Below are positions 18,013-30,300 of a stretch of DNA of 64,000 nt, piece by piece. The notes beneath the pieces were generated by a model. That model saw only the letters and a program-made list of their open reading frames with translations, ran no database searches and was not told the DNA's origin. Each line of letters begins with the position of its first letter. Within the stretch, counting starts at the first letter, position 1. The stretch is from Chitinophagales bacterium (GTDB lineage: Bacteria; Bacteroidota; Bacteroidia; Chitinophagales; Chitinophagaceae): contig JAIXKI010000006.1 in NCBI GenBank assembly GCA_026936105.1, forward strand, positions 16,947 through 80,946, written 5' to 3'. A program made the position numbers and the translations under genes.

Positions 18013-19986
18013 ATGAAAAAGATATTGACATATAACTTCCGGAAAAGAGCATTCATCTTGATATCCGCCTGTATGATGGCTCTATTGAGTTCCGGACAAA
18101 ATGCCTGGGTTTCAACCCCACTGGGTATTGGAAAGAATTGCGGAGGATCAAATACAACAGACTCCTTCCGGGTCTTAAAATACAATGACCTCACCAACAT
18201 ACTTGCCCCTATCTACAAGTGCAAACCCAAACTTGGAGGTGGTTCACCGAGCGGGCCTGCATTTTCATCATCGGCAGGAAGTATTGCTTTTAATCCTTAT
18301 GACCAGAACGTATATTATATAGCCACTACAACAGGAAACAATTCTTTTGTGTACCACTGGAGGCCGGATACATGCCACACGTCTAACCCCAAACAAGTAT
18401 GGAGTAATCATTACAGTAACCAGTTCGTGGTCGGCCTTGACTTTAACCCTCTTGTACCTAATGAAGGATTTCAGCTTGAATTTACCGGAAGCGGGCCACA
18501 TAAACCATTTCTGAGAAAAGTAGATTTTACCACAAACTACTTTGGGCCAAGCGATACGATCGTTTTATCCGGTGGAAAAATCATTTATCAATTAAATGGA
18601 GATATCATCTTCACTCCCTCCGGACAACTCTATTTTGCTTTTGACAACAAGATCTTTTCGGTGGATTTCAGTACTTATGGCGGTGCGGGGAAAAAAGTTT
18701 ATGCTACTTATATAGATACATTAGATTTTGGTGCATCAGGAATTTATTTAACGGGTATTGCTTATGCCCAGGGAAAATTCATTGGAAGTACTCAAAAAGG
18801 AAGCGGGTCTCCCTGTGCTTTCAAAGAAATTGATATTTCCTCCGGCTCTGCAGTTATTACTCCGGTTACCCTCCCGGCAAATAATTATACGGCCACGGAT
18901 ATGGCAACAATGATCACCGGGATCGGAGCAGCAAAAAAAGTATCATCTGTAACTTATCTGGGTGGCACCAGCTACCAGGTACAATATGATATTAAAGTCA
19001 AGAATTTCGGCAACATCAACCTGGTTAATGTACAACTGACAGACAGCATTGCCAAGGTATTTGGTACCAGCTTTGTAAGCGCCAGCGCTGCAGCCATCGG
19101 TACATTACCCTCAGGCATCAGCATCAATCCTTCCTATAACGGGAATACCAATTGCAACCTGCTCACCGGCGGAGCGGGAAGCACACTCGCAGCCACACCT
19201 TCAGACTCTGCATTTATCAGGACCACTGTCCTTTTAAACAACCCCGATATTCATACCACCTTTTTCAGTACCACAATAGGAAAGGGTACCAGCTCTATGT
19301 TTTCCATAGATGTCTCCGACTCTTCCAACAATGATGTCGCCTTAAGGGCCGACCTGAACGGAAACGGCATACCGGATGATGCCAGTGAAGATGTACCCAC
19401 TCCTTTAAGACTTTCGGATTGGGTGCTTCTGCCCAGTAACCTGATAGATTTTAATGCAAGGCTGGTATCAAACAATTTTGTAAATGTAAACTGGAAATTA
19501 ACAACCGACGCACCACTGGGAATGATCGTGCAGCGGAGTACCGATGCCGTACAGTTTACTACAATTTATGAAGCTACGTCTAATGCCAACAATGTAATAC
19601 AGACTTACCAATACATTGACAAAAATCCATCTCAGGGACCCAATTATTATCGGATAATTTTTATCCGATCAACCGGCGCATCTTTTTATACCGATATAGT
19701 GAAGATATATCTGGATCAGATACCAAAGCCTGTCTTACAGGTTAACCCGGTACCATTTTTCGATAAAATTCATTTTAAACTACAATTGGATAAAAATGAC
19801 CAGGTTTCCTGTAAGTTGATTGACTTTACCGGGCGGGTAATTTATAATGCAACAAGAATCGGTATCGCCGGCGAAAACAATTTTACAATTGATCGGTTAC
19901 AATATTATCCTTCGGGTAACTATGTGCTGCAGGTGCAGGCCGGAGATCAGCTATACAACAAGTTAATTCTAAAAAAGAACAATTAG
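18013..19986 (+). CDS. Large secreted T9SS cargo protein with a conserved-repeat (DUF11-like) domain
   Basis: ATG 18013 is chosen because MKKILTYNFRKRAFILISACMM gives a signal peptide; the upstream 17965 start lies inside the preceding gene. The protein has 657 residues. The first half (GNSFVYHWRPDTC, FKEIDISSGSAVIT, and others) looks like a propeller or beta-rich domain describing surface-bound repeats. A stretch near 320-400 (VQYDIKVKNFGNINLVNVQLTDSI) has the DUF11/conserved-repeat pattern found in adhesins. A module like that of the previous gene (NVNWKLTTDAPLGMIVQRS) and a T9SS type-A tail (VNPVPFFDKIHFKL ... YPSGNYVLQVQ) follow. It is likely co-transcribed with the M1 peptidase gene 25 bases upstream. 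Function unknown; surface adhesion is an inference. Confidence 0.75.
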   Translation: MKKILTYNFRKRAFILISACMMALLSSGQNAWVSTPLGIGKNCGGSNTTDSFRVLKYNDLTNILAPIYKCKPKLGGGSPSGPAFSSSAGSIAFNPYDQNVYYIATTTGNNSFVYHWRPDTCHTSNPKQVWSNHYSNQFVVGLDFNPLVPNEGFQLEFTGSGPHKPFLRKVDFTTNYFGPSDTIVLSGGKIIYQLNGDIIFTPSGQLYFAFDNKIFSVDFSTYGGAGKKVYATYIDTLDFGASGIYLTGIAYAQGKFIGSTQKGSGSPCAFKEIDISSGSAVITPVTLPANNYTATDMATMITGIGAAKKVSSVTYLGGTSYQVQYDIKVKNFGNINLVNVQLTDSIAKVFGTSFVSASAAAIGTLPSGISINPSYNGNTNCNLLTGGAGSTLAATPSDSAFIRTTVLLNNPDIHTTFFSTTIGKGTSSMFSIDVSDSSNNDVALRADLNGNGIPDDASEDVPTPLRLSDWVLLPSNLIDFNARLVSNNFVNVNWKLTTDAPLGMIVQRSTDAVQFTTIYEATSNANNVIQTYQYIDKNPSQGPNYYRIIFIRSTGASFYTDIVKIYLDQIPKPVLQVNPVPFFDKIHFKLQLDKNDQVSCKLIDFTGRVIYNATRIGIAGENNFTIDRLQYYPSGNYVLQVQAGDQLYNKLILKKNN

Positions 19987-20242
19987 ATTTTTCAGACACA
20001 CATGAACGATAAGATGTAATTAAAAAAAGGTAAAGCAATAAGAGCGGGAAAAATTAGCAGCATCTGCATGGAATTTTGTTGATATGGATAAACACTTGTC
20101 TGATATAACTCCTATGAGAGATTGCCATTAAGAGTAAACAAAAGTTACTAATTCTTCCCCTTAATTATACGGCTAAATTGTATCACAGCATCTCAGTTTG
20201 TTATTCTACAATAAGGTTTTTTGCATAGTTCCGGATATATCT

Positions 20243-21301
20243 TTACTTCCCCGGAAAAATACTGATGTAAGCGACATTCAGGGAGAGTCTTCTTTCCACC
20301 ACATCCTTTGCCTTCACTTCGGGAGTGTCAAATAATTTATTGTAGTCGCAGCCGGGGCAGTTCAAAGTGATCCCTGATGCACTGAAATCAAGTTCTCCGT
20401 TCTTTACCGGTTTTATCATGTAAGCAAATTCGGAGCGCTTGCCATAAATCTCAAAATCATTTTTATTCAATATCAATAATTCCTTTAACGTCATCCCGCA
20501 ATGGATGCCGTTTTTCAACACCCAGTGATTGTTTCCCAGCAGCGCTCCTTCATAATGTTTGCCGTCCACCGTAGGAAGTATATCGCTGATGATGATGCAG
20601 GAAAGATCTCTCAGGTTTTTCTGGTCTTTCCACACAAAGACGGCCTGCCTGTTGCTGTTCGGGAATAGTACCGTACACTTTCTCAAATCGTTTTCCGAGA
20701 AATAATACAGGTCCTGTCTGAGGTTAGAAGCCCCGAAATAACCGGACAAGTATTCACTGGAATTAAAATTCAGAAGGTCATCCGCAAAGCGTATGGTTTT
20801 AGGGTCGGGATATTCCTTTTTCTTCAAAACAAAACTGTACACTGTTTCATCACCATTCAGTTCATGCTTTGTTTCCACAGTGATATTTCCCTTTTGAAAA
20901 AGCAATGTTGTATCCCGGTCCAGGTCAACACTGTGATCATAAAAGAAATCTTTTCCTGCCAGTTGTGTTCTTCCTGCAATGAATTCATCTTCGGAAGTGG
21001 TGCGCCACACAAAGTATTTTGAATCGTTTTTCTGAAAGATATCAATACTACGGGTGATCACCGAATCTGCCCCTTCCTTTTCTGTATCGGTTCTTTTTTC
21101 ATTCTGCACAAAAGTGGTCATGACCGAATTGTAATCCATCTGCCTTCGGTCGGGAACGAATCTTTTCTTTATCAGAAATTGCTCGGCATACCTGGGACTA
21201 TAAGAAGATAAATTGACCAGATCGGCCGGAGTGAATGACTGAGCGGATGCACGGCCAACCGATAAACCAACAGAAATAAATATGAGTGACAACCACTTCA
21301 T
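20243..21301 (-). CDS. Secreted protein of unknown function
   Basis: The 352-residue protein has a signal peptide (1-20, ending GRASAQS) and a mature part of mixed strands and loops, with DLVNLSSYSPRYAEQFLIKKRFVPDRRQ near the start and YGKRSEFAYMIKPVKNGELDFSA near 275. Two cysteines (Cys267 or nearby and NCPGCDYNKL near the end) may form a disulphide or a metal pair. I do not recognise a family. It is oriented opposite to the T9SS cargo gene before it and has no near neighbour on its strand. Confidence 0.55.
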   Translation of the reverse strand: MKWLSLIFISVGLSVGRASAQSFTPADLVNLSSYSPRYAEQFLIKKRFVPDRRQMDYNSVMTTFVQNEKRTDTEKEGADSVITRSIDIFQKNDSKYFVWRTTSEDEFIAGRTQLAGKDFFYDHSVDLDRDTTLLFQKGNITVETKHELNGDETVYSFVLKKKEYPDPKTIRFADDLLNFNSSEYLSGYFGASNLRQDLYYFSENDLRKCTVLFPNSNRQAVFVWKDQKNLRDLSCIIISDILPTVDGKHYEGALLGNNHWVLKNGIHCGMTLKELLILNKNDFEIYGKRSEFAYMIKPVKNGELDFSASGITLNCPGCDYNKLFDTPEVKAKDVVERRLSLNVAYISIFPGK

Positions 21302-21683
21302 GAATAAAAGCGTTCTTCATATTTTTTGTTGGATATTTAAAAAGAAGCAGGAACGATTAAGTGCCCTGAAATGCCTTCAAGGATGAAAACGGACGGCTGA
21401 CAAAATAATAATTTAATCCGAAAGATAAAAGAGGCTGCAGGAATCCAAGCCAATTGAAAAAAATTATAGACGGTTGAATAAGAAGAACTTAAAAACACAA
21501 TGGGTTTTCTGAATCTAAAATCCGCCGGTAAAGGAACAAAGAGAGCCTATCAGCAGCACGCTTTTTATTAGGTCACTTTACAGCCTGTGGAAATTTTCCC
21601 TCCAATTATTTTAGTTGCCAATAATAGCCGGTATCAAAGTTTTGATGCTCGGTGATCGTGCTGTCAGGCTGCATCCCGATGCC
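21302..21683. other. Intergenic region, no gene seen
   Basis: About 380 AT-rich bases between two minus-strand genes. No RNA gene, hairpin terminator or coding remnant was recognised. Confidence 0.5.
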
Positions 21684-21890
21684 TTAAGCATGCAGTATTT
21701 TCTCAGCTGATTCTTTGTCTTTTTCAAACACTCTTAACTCCACACCGCCCACAGGGTCCATACCCAACACATTTTCATCATTCAAAAATGAATCAATGCC
21801 ATTTTCTTTCAGTTTGTCCTGCATCATTTTGGCCTGGTACAGGTCGGTATAAATATGAAGCGTGACCGTTCTTTCTTTTTCCCTGGACAT
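21684..21890 (-). CDS. DUF2007-type small protein
   Basis: The 68-residue protein shows TVTLHIYTDLYQAKMMQDKLKENGIDSFLNDENVLGMDPVGGVELRVFEKDKESAEKIL in outline: a beta-alpha-beta ferredoxin-like plan with the A-x-M-x-x-x-L-x-x-x-G-I pattern of the DUF2007 'putative signal transducing protein' family. It is cytosolic, with no catalytic motif. Length fits. Function is unknown even for the family. Confidence 0.8.
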   Translation of the reverse strand: MSREKERTVTLHIYTDLYQAKMMQDKLKENGIDSFLNDENVLGMDPVGGVELRVFEKDKESAEKILHA

Positions 21891-22170
21891 GATGATAATT
21901 TATTTGATACCGAAATTAAATGATTATAAGTTACCGCCATTAAAAACAGAAGCATAATATGCATGAAACTGAAATTGCTTTTCTTTCATGCCTGTCACCG
22001 GTAAAGCATTACTGTAATATGAGATCACTGAAATGTGAGTGTTGTTAATAAAATGAAGGCACTTAAAATTCGTTTAGCAATTAATTTCCTGCAAGCAGGA
22101 AAATTATTTTAAAGCATTCTGAAGCCCGGCAGTCTCAATTAAAGAGCATATCGTTTCAAACATCCGCTCT

Positions 22171-24348
22171 TTACCGGCCCGGAGTTGTGATCATCACCGA
22201 TACAGGATCACTTACCCTGGTTCTTCCGCGCTGGTCCCTGTATATTACCTGTATGGCATAGCTTACCTTGCCTTTGAAGGCCGAAACATTGTCATCAAAT
22301 TTTTGCACACCTGGACCGGCAGATTGATATTTCATCAGGGGTTCACTTCCTGCAGACCGGTACAATACAAAGAAATAATTTCCCTGGTCGGTAAACTGCC
22401 ATTTTAAATGCACCTCTTTCAGTTTGGCATCATACGAAGCGGTCAGGGTCTTCAACGGCGGTAGGTCGGGCACCGTCTTGACCGTTGCATTCACAGAGGT
22501 TGATTTCACCGAATGAAGGCTGTCTTCATCTATGGCTTCCGCACTGTACTCATAATCGGTAAACGGTTTTACCTTATTATCAGTAAAATGGAAGGCTGAT
22601 TTTGAAGCATCATGTTTCATTCTTGAAATGACAGACCAACTTGTATTTTTATCCTTACGGTATATCATATAAGCCACCACATCATCACTCGGACTTTGTA
22701 TCCAGTCTATCTGAACACCGGCTGTATCTACATGCACTTTTGTGGCAAGGGGCGGCATGGGCGGAACAATATCCGGTTTCTTTAAACGGACCGGCTCCGA
22801 ATATTTTGAATGATTATTATTCTGATCAACGGCTACAATTTTATACCAGATGTTTTTGGATAGCGTTTTTAGCGTAATACTATCCGTAAAAACAGTGTCG
22901 GCAACCGGTTCCAGTGTGATCTGGGAATACATGTCATTGGCTCCGTTTGAAAAATACACTTTGTATCCTTTGATGTCTTCATCCGGATTGGGCTTCCAGC
23001 TTAAATGTACCAGTCCGTCTTTGGTAATAAATCCTTTTAAGCCTGTTGGTACTATGGGAGGTGTATTGTCGGGAACCAATGCCATGACCGGTACAGAATA
23101 GGCAATATTGCCGGCCGTGTCCACAGCAAGAACAATATAGTAATTCTGACCGTGAGCAAAGGCGCCGGTGTCGGCAAACTGTGTAACCGAGGGTTCCAGC
23201 AATTTTGAAGTAAGTGTGGCATAAGGGCCCATCACAGCATTATGAGAACGGGTGACCATATAACCTTTGAAATCGCCTTCTTTAAAAGGTTTTTTCCATT
23301 TCAGCAAAATGCCTTTCGATTTTTCATACACCGGGCTTTCCACTATCGGGGCAGCCGGCGGAGTCAGGTCTTTTCCCAATGCGGTCAGTACATCAGAATA
23401 GTCGCTCCATTGTGCAAAAGCATTGACACCCCTGATACGATAATAATATTTCGTATAATTAGAAGGCAGGCTGTCAATGAATACATGATTATTGCCTAAC
23501 AAAGTATTGATTCTCCTTCGCACACTATCCATCGCTTCAATAGCTGTATCCGGCCTGGAAGAAAAATAAGGCAGTTCATTCAGTTGTTTGAAGTTCCGGC
23601 CATCGGTACTTCTTTCAATAAAAAATCCGCTGAACTGATTTTCCGGGCTTCTTTCCCAATGAAGTTCGGCAACACGGTCCAATGCCACTACCTCTTTTAA
23701 GGAAGGTTTCTGTTTATTTACCTGCGGATCATTCACCACCATGATTGTTGCCGTATCTATTTTTCCATCTTTTGGTGGCGCTCCCGGATAAATACGATAG
23801 AAATACACTCCGCCTCTTTTTACTTTTTTGTCAGTAAGCCTGAGCGCTGCGGCCTTTGCCACATCGGCATCAAAATCGGCAACCATCATGGCAAAACTGA
23901 AACGGTTGGTACCGGTGTTTGCTTTGTCTTCAATGCCACCTGCTCCTTTTCGTATGCCTGTTTCAAAGTTGGTACCGTAAAGGCTCTGGGCTTCGATGGC
24001 AGCATATTTATTCCTGATGGTAAAGGCTCTCTTCATTTCATCAGGAGTCATAGGCTTCAGTGGCTGAGCAGTAAGTAATTCTTTTTTGGGATTCTGAGAT
24101 TCGGTGATATCTATCCGCTCGATGATATAACCTACTTTGTTCAGCCTGTTCCAGGCCCATTCATTGGATGGCCCCCAACGCAGGATCACCGAATCGCCAT
24201 GAGGCTGGGCAAGAACCCGGATAGACCCCGTATATGAAGGAGGTACATCCTGTTGTTTTTTTGCAGTAGCATCACTCTTTTTTTTCTGCGCCTGCAATTG
24301 GGTAAAACAGGCCATTAATAAACATGCTATAAATAATTTACTGCTCAT
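22171..24348 (-). CDS. Secreted fibronectin type III repeat protein, last gene of a surface operon
   Basis: ATG 24348 gives MSSKLFIACLLMACFTQLQAQ, a proper signal peptide; the TTG six bases earlier is unlikely. The 725 residues contain at least four fibronectin-III-type modules, seen as repeated V-x-L-x-W-x-x-x-x-x-x-x-x-x-G-Y-x-V/I-x-R segments (for example AELHWERSPENQFSGFFIERS, ILLKWKKPFKEGDFKGYMVTR, VHLSWKPNPDEDIKGYKVYFS, VQIDWIQSPSDDVVAYMIYRK, VHLKWQFTDQGNYFFVLYRS), linked by Pro-rich joints (DLTPPAAP, DNTPPIVP, DIVPPMPP). Its start is 11 bases after the stop of the 2591-residue protein, so the two are probably translated from one mRNA and may act together outside the cell. Confidence 0.8.
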   Translation of the reverse strand: MSSKLFIACLLMACFTQLQAQKKKSDATAKKQQDVPPSYTGSIRVLAQPHGDSVILRWGPSNEWAWNRLNKVGYIIERIDITESQNPKKELLTAQPLKPMTPDEMKRAFTIRNKYAAIEAQSLYGTNFETGIRKGAGGIEDKANTGTNRFSFAMMVADFDADVAKAAALRLTDKKVKRGGVYFYRIYPGAPPKDGKIDTATIMVVNDPQVNKQKPSLKEVVALDRVAELHWERSPENQFSGFFIERSTDGRNFKQLNELPYFSSRPDTAIEAMDSVRRRINTLLGNNHVFIDSLPSNYTKYYYRIRGVNAFAQWSDYSDVLTALGKDLTPPAAPIVESPVYEKSKGILLKWKKPFKEGDFKGYMVTRSHNAVMGPYATLTSKLLEPSVTQFADTGAFAHGQNYYIVLAVDTAGNIAYSVPVMALVPDNTPPIVPTGLKGFITKDGLVHLSWKPNPDEDIKGYKVYFSNGANDMYSQITLEPVADTVFTDSITLKTLSKNIWYKIVAVDQNNNHSKYSEPVRLKKPDIVPPMPPLATKVHVDTAGVQIDWIQSPSDDVVAYMIYRKDKNTSWSVISRMKHDASKSAFHFTDNKVKPFTDYEYSAEAIDEDSLHSVKSTSVNATVKTVPDLPPLKTLTASYDAKLKEVHLKWQFTDQGNYFFVLYRSAGSEPLMKYQSAGPGVQKFDDNVSAFKGKVSYAIQVIYRDQRGRTRVSDPVSVMITTPGR

Positions 24349-24359
24349 TTTCAATTGCT

Positions 24360-27300
24360 TTAATAGTTGAATGTTTTATTGACCGCATTCCCCTGCATTG
24401 AGCCTGCTCCGTAACGGAAGGTAATGTTGCGACTACCATGCGGATAAGAAGCAAATTGCAGGTTCTTCAACTTATTGAGGATATTAACTGAATTGGGATC
24501 GGTGTATAAATAATAAAATTTATTCCACGGCATGGTGACCGTTCCACCGATATTATTACTTACAAAATTGATATCGCCGCTCATATTAGATAGTAAATCT
24601 TCCGCCTGTGATGGACTCAATTGGTGCTGTATGATGGCTGCCTGGGTTTGCGCCACCAAACCGAATGCATTGAGCAGGTTATAATCCTGGTGTAAATAAT
24701 AATCCCTTGACCATTTCAATGAGTAAGGCATCGGCATCGTTACATTTATCGTACTCATACTTCCGATACTATTAAACCTGCTGGAACCAACCGATGCGGC
24801 TGCCGGTTGGCTGAATGAGAATGAGAATCCACCGGAGGAAACAGCGCTGATACTATTACTCTTCGAAGCATTGTTAATGACTCCGCCAAGCGATGCATTC
24901 GGAACCTGCCGGTTTGCCGTTAATGCCTGGTATATCAAAGCTGGTGTCGTTTCTGCAAGACTAAGCGGCGGACTGTAAGCAAAACCACTCCAGTCAAGTG
25001 TACGAACAGGCCTGTATATCATTTCTCTTAATTCGGAAACACTGAGGTTGGTCTGCACTCCTTTAAATGCCAGTGTCAATGCCGGAGCATATAAGTTGTC
25101 GCTGGCAAACTGATCATTTTGCTGGCTGTTGTTCCAGTCAATCTGTGCACTGAATAAAGGAGGATAAGCGGTCCCGTCGGGGGCTTTGAATCCCTTTACC
25201 TCGTATTCATCAAACTTCTCTGCGGGCACATTTTGTGCATTGATCCACATGATATCACCTTTTTTCACACCTGCCCACTGGCCCATTCCATTCAGTTTTT
25301 CGGTCAAACTGTTATATTGACTCGTTGCAAAATTCAAAACATAGATCGGCCTGGGGGCTTCAGCCATTTTTACAGGACCGGTAACAGTGGTTTGTTTAAT
25401 TTGCGCCTTGATGTTTGTATTTCCCGATGCATTACCAACGTTTTGTACATTCATCGTCCGGGTACTCATGCTTACTTTACTGAGTACTTTCAAATTTTCA
25501 AGGTTTATACCTTCTTTAGGGAACGACCAGAATTCAGCACGGTAAACCGTATTATTTTTCAAAGTGGCCGGAATCTGGTAGTTGAGCGTTCTGCTTGATT
25601 CATCGGCAGTAAAGGTGGACTTTACTGTATCGGTACTGCCCACTGGAATAAAGAATAATTTATAATCAAATCCCCCGCCCCTTGACAGCATATTAATTGA
25701 ATTAGATGAATTGGAAAGAATATTTGGCTGCCATTGACCCAATTCAATCTTACCATTGCCATTCATTTCCTGCTTCAGCACATATCGCTGATTGTTTACC
25801 GGGTATAAGAAATGAACGTTTTGATCAGGTATATAACCCGGTGCATCACCGGTTTTAAAGCTCCATGTCACTGTTTGCCGGTATGGCTCCCTCTGGTTGT
25901 TCTCATCATTTAGAGGATTATCCCACCTGTTTTCCTGAGGATAAAACTGCATTGCACTGCACACCACGGTTACCGTATAATTTGTCTGGGGTTTCAGTAT
26001 CAGATCATGTTTAATGATTCCGGTAGTGTTATTGTTTTGATATACCAGGTGGATATTATTCACGCTGTTAGAGCCTTCGGTAAGTGTATAGGAAGCAATT
26101 TCAAATCTGAAAGTGCGCATTTCCCCATCAGGATAGTTTTTTGAAGGAGCTGCCTGTACATCATAATTGACTCCTAATCCCACATTGGAAGCCACATAAG
26201 GCGCATCAAACACATCGCCTTTTGTCTGCGGTCCATAACTGCTTATGATATTAATATCACTGAGCGGGGATGAAGTAGGATAACATTTTTCCCCGATCGT
26301 GAAATGCGCATCCTGATCCACACTGATCAATCCGTCAAAAATCTCTCCTTTCACATGTATGGAACCATCGAGCCAGGTGGGATTGGGTAAGCCTGCCGTA
26401 AGTACACCGCCAGCAGTAAATGATACCAGAGAAAAATCTCCCTTACCCAGGAAGCAGTCCACATGCACCCCTACATCCACATTAAAATAGAAATACATCT
26501 GTCCAAGTGCATACCAGTTTTCCCACCCTGCACTGGTACCGCCACATTGAAAATTTTGAAGGAAGTGTTTCAATGCCAGGTCAAATCCCAATGTGGCATC
26601 CAGGTTTGCATACAAAAATGCCAGGCTGAATTTAAGTGTACCATTTACCTGGGCGCCAAACATCATCCCGTCTCCTTTCGTCTTGTCCAATTGATTGATC
26701 AGAGCATCCACCTGAGGTGATCGCTGAACGCCAAATGCCGTTAACTTATCCGGAAGAGGCGGCAGGCTTGGATTGATCAGGCTACCCAAGCCAAGGTAAG
26801 CGTTCGCTCCTATTCGCAAAACGTAAATGCTGGTGGAATCATCAACAAGCTGAAAGGTTGCTCTTTGCCCGTAAGCATCTCCCACTTTCAGGTACCAGCC
26901 ATCCGGGCCTGAATAAATGCCGAGAGGCACATCCACTACAATGGTTCCGAATTTTCCTTTAACTTCGGCTGCAAGTGAAAATTTATTCTGCGACAGATCA
27001 TAGACGATATCTACCACCCCTTGCACCGTTGCTTTGTCATTGACCGGTGAATTTGTCATTACATACATTTCGCCATGAAGTCCTAACTGGCTGAGCGCTC
27101 CATTGGCTATTCCTGCTGTCAGCGTGATCTTCGCATTCATGGCATCCGCGCCTGCTCCGGATACCAATGCTATCCCGACTGTGGCACGTATACCTGCAGA
27201 TTCTTTCTCAGGGACGAAACTCACTCCTGACATGGTGGTACCGGGAGTTGCATTTTTAGAAACTGTCGAAGCCTGCAGACTGGAAGGATCCGGCGGAAGA

Positions 27301-30300
27301 TTACCCTGCATCTTCATATTATAATAGGCGCCGCCGCCAAAGCCATTAATTCCGATAGGGCCTACAACCGGTATGGTGGGGAAAGTAGCACAGGCATCTA
27401 TATACCAGTAATTAAAATTGTTTACGTTGCCAAACTGAGCGGTGGCCTCTATAGCTGTCTGCAACATCGGGAACATTGCACTAACGTGCCCTTTTACTCC
27501 ATCTCCAAAAGTGATGTCATGTTTATAGAATACCAGCATGCCGTTAACATTCACCGGGCCCACATCGCCTTTAATCGCTATCGAATCAATATCCACTCCG
27601 GCCGAAAGGGAAATTTGCGGAGCCATATTCTGGATTGCTGCATTGATCTCTCCATATACCGCAAGTTTAGTGGTAGCGCTAACAACGGATGCGTCCCCTA
27701 ATCCGACATTCACATTCAGATCAAACTGCACACCTATTTTCAGGTTGCTCATATCCGAGAAGTCAGTGTATGGTTTTACATTATTTATAGAAACGGGAAA
27801 CCCGGATAATTTACCCTGATCGCTGCCATCGTCATCAGGTTCTTTTCTGCCGGAAGCATAATACTTCCAATCCGGTTCTGTATTAACATTAGGCCCGAAA
27901 GCAGTTGCCAGGTCACTGTTTGCCGGAACTATGAAGCTCGAAGAATTGGAATTGGAACCTCCCGAAAAATTCCAGGTACCGGGGCTAAACCAGAATTTCT
28001 TTTCATTGGTTTTGGGATTCCTGTTGGCAATTCCCAAACTGTCAAATTTCAAACCGGGCAGGTTCAGACCGGAACTGCCGATATCAATTCCTATTGTACC
28101 ATTCAAAATAAATGACACAAGGGTTCCGTCCTTTTCACGTTGCACTTTAAAAGAAGAGTTTTTATTCAACTGAACTTTTGCTGCCCAGATATCAAACTCC
28201 ATATTATCAGAAGGCACTATTACAAAAGCATACTGTAATGAAGAGTCTTTGCCTGTAACGGTGTCTTTCCCGACATGCAGGTCTCCCAGGTAATCCAAAG
28301 GCGTTTTACTTATGGGTAATTGAATTTTTCCTTTGAATGAACCGTCGGTGAATGTATTTTTTTGCATCTGCACTCTCACCGTATCCAGGGAGAATGCCCA
28401 TCCGCCAAGATCGCCTGTACTCTGATCTATTATATGAGTGCCCAGCAAATTAAAACTGACCCCTTTGCTGTCAATGATCAGGTCTTTTGCATCAAACATC
28501 GTCCTTTCCTTTCCCTGGTTAAAGGTTTTGAAATCTGAAGGCAACAATACCTTCATATCCTTTATATACAACCCTTCAAAATCATTTCCGCTGAAGCCTG
28601 TATAATTTTTCGGAAAGTCGAAACCGTTCGGATTGCGTACCGAAGAGTGATCGTAGTACATGGTACCCGGATGAAATCCCAAACCTTTCACACCGGGCAA
28701 CTGGAAATTATCAAAAGTGAGCGAAGCGATCCAGTCATCCCATTTTTTAAATTTGAAATTCATGGATGCAGTGACGACACTGTCCTTGGGGTTCCCGTCC
28801 TTATCTTCTGCCACGATCGTATTCCTGGGAAAAGCAACTTTTACATTGGCCACAATATCTGACAGGCTTCCATTTTCCCAGCTTATATAAGTTCCGTTGG
28901 TGGAATCCGCTGTGGGGCAACCTTTGAATGCAAAGTCTAGGCTGTCTTTATCAGTGCCGAAATTAAAATGGTGATCTACGGGCAGAAGCAGTGTTCCTTT
29001 GGCAAATGAAACTCCTGTCGGACTCAGGCAGAATCCTGTGCCTGCAAGGGAAAGCCAGCCGTTTGCATCCGGAACATTTATGTTCAGCAACACACTCATG
29101 GTAGCGCCTTTAGGAGAAAAAGTCATATTCATAATAGCGAGTGTAACAGGAGTGCCTCCAATATTCTGATTGTCCAGCCCGATAGGGAAACTGACCGGAG
29201 AGTTTGTTGCAATCTGGCTTACCAGTTGTCCGCCGGGATATTGCTTCAAAAAGTTTTCAACTCTTTCCGCCATCTGATCCAGTTGCTCTGCCGTCTGCCC
29301 CGAATAATCCTTGAATGAAGCAAAGGATTTTGACAGGGATATCTTTGAATCTTTGGAAGTGGTCACCACTCCCGCAAACACACTGTCATTTTTATTAACC
29401 TGGATATTCTTGAATGATACGGCTAATTTAATGGTATGAGAAAGCGGTTTCCAGTCAATGGTGCCCGTGCCGGTAAAACTTGAGTCTGTATTCTGAGTTA
29501 TCGTTGTAGGGGTAAGTTTAAATTGCCCGATCGTCAGCACTTTATTGCTCAGGTCAGTGCCTTTAGGGCTTTTTGTTGAATCTGCAGGGAGTTTGATGCC
29601 GCAATCGGCAGTAGAGTCATACACATTGACTACCTGCTCATCCTTCTTCTTATCCTCATCCTTGTTCTGATCTTCATTATTCGCATTATTGTTTTCATTA
29701 CCGTTCTTTACTGGCGGCAGAACCGTTGGCGGATTATTATGTCCTTCATTTCCGGGAGGATTTATTATTGAAGAAGTGTCACCGCCATATTGGAACACCT
29801 CAACCCGGCTGAATCCGTTGTTTTCTATCTTCTGTGTCAAGGCAATGCCGGCAGGCGGCAAGGCTCTCACACGTATGGCATACCGCTTGCCATTCTGCAA
29901 TACATTTTTATACAGGTTGGTATCTAAAAGGAAAGTAGTGGAAGGAAGCTGCCTTCTGATGAATACAGGAGGATTATTTATAGCATCGGTTGGCGTTTGC
30001 CCCTGCAGCAGCTCATGAATTTCCAATTCATAGGTTATAGTTCCGAGTTGTCCGCCACAGGTGCTACCCGGCGGAGTCCACGCAAATACCACCGGCGAAG
30101 TTCTCTGCACTGCAGGAAGATTGTTTTTGATATTAAAATTGCTGACCGGTTGTGTAAACTGAGGCGCTGACGCAGAAGCACAGATACCAAACGTAGCGCA
30201 GCCCAGTGAAGGATCAGATGCATTACCTCCTAATCCACCTGTCTGCGAAACATATTTTGCATAAAAACAAATATGGTAAGTGCCATCCGGCAGCCGGAGC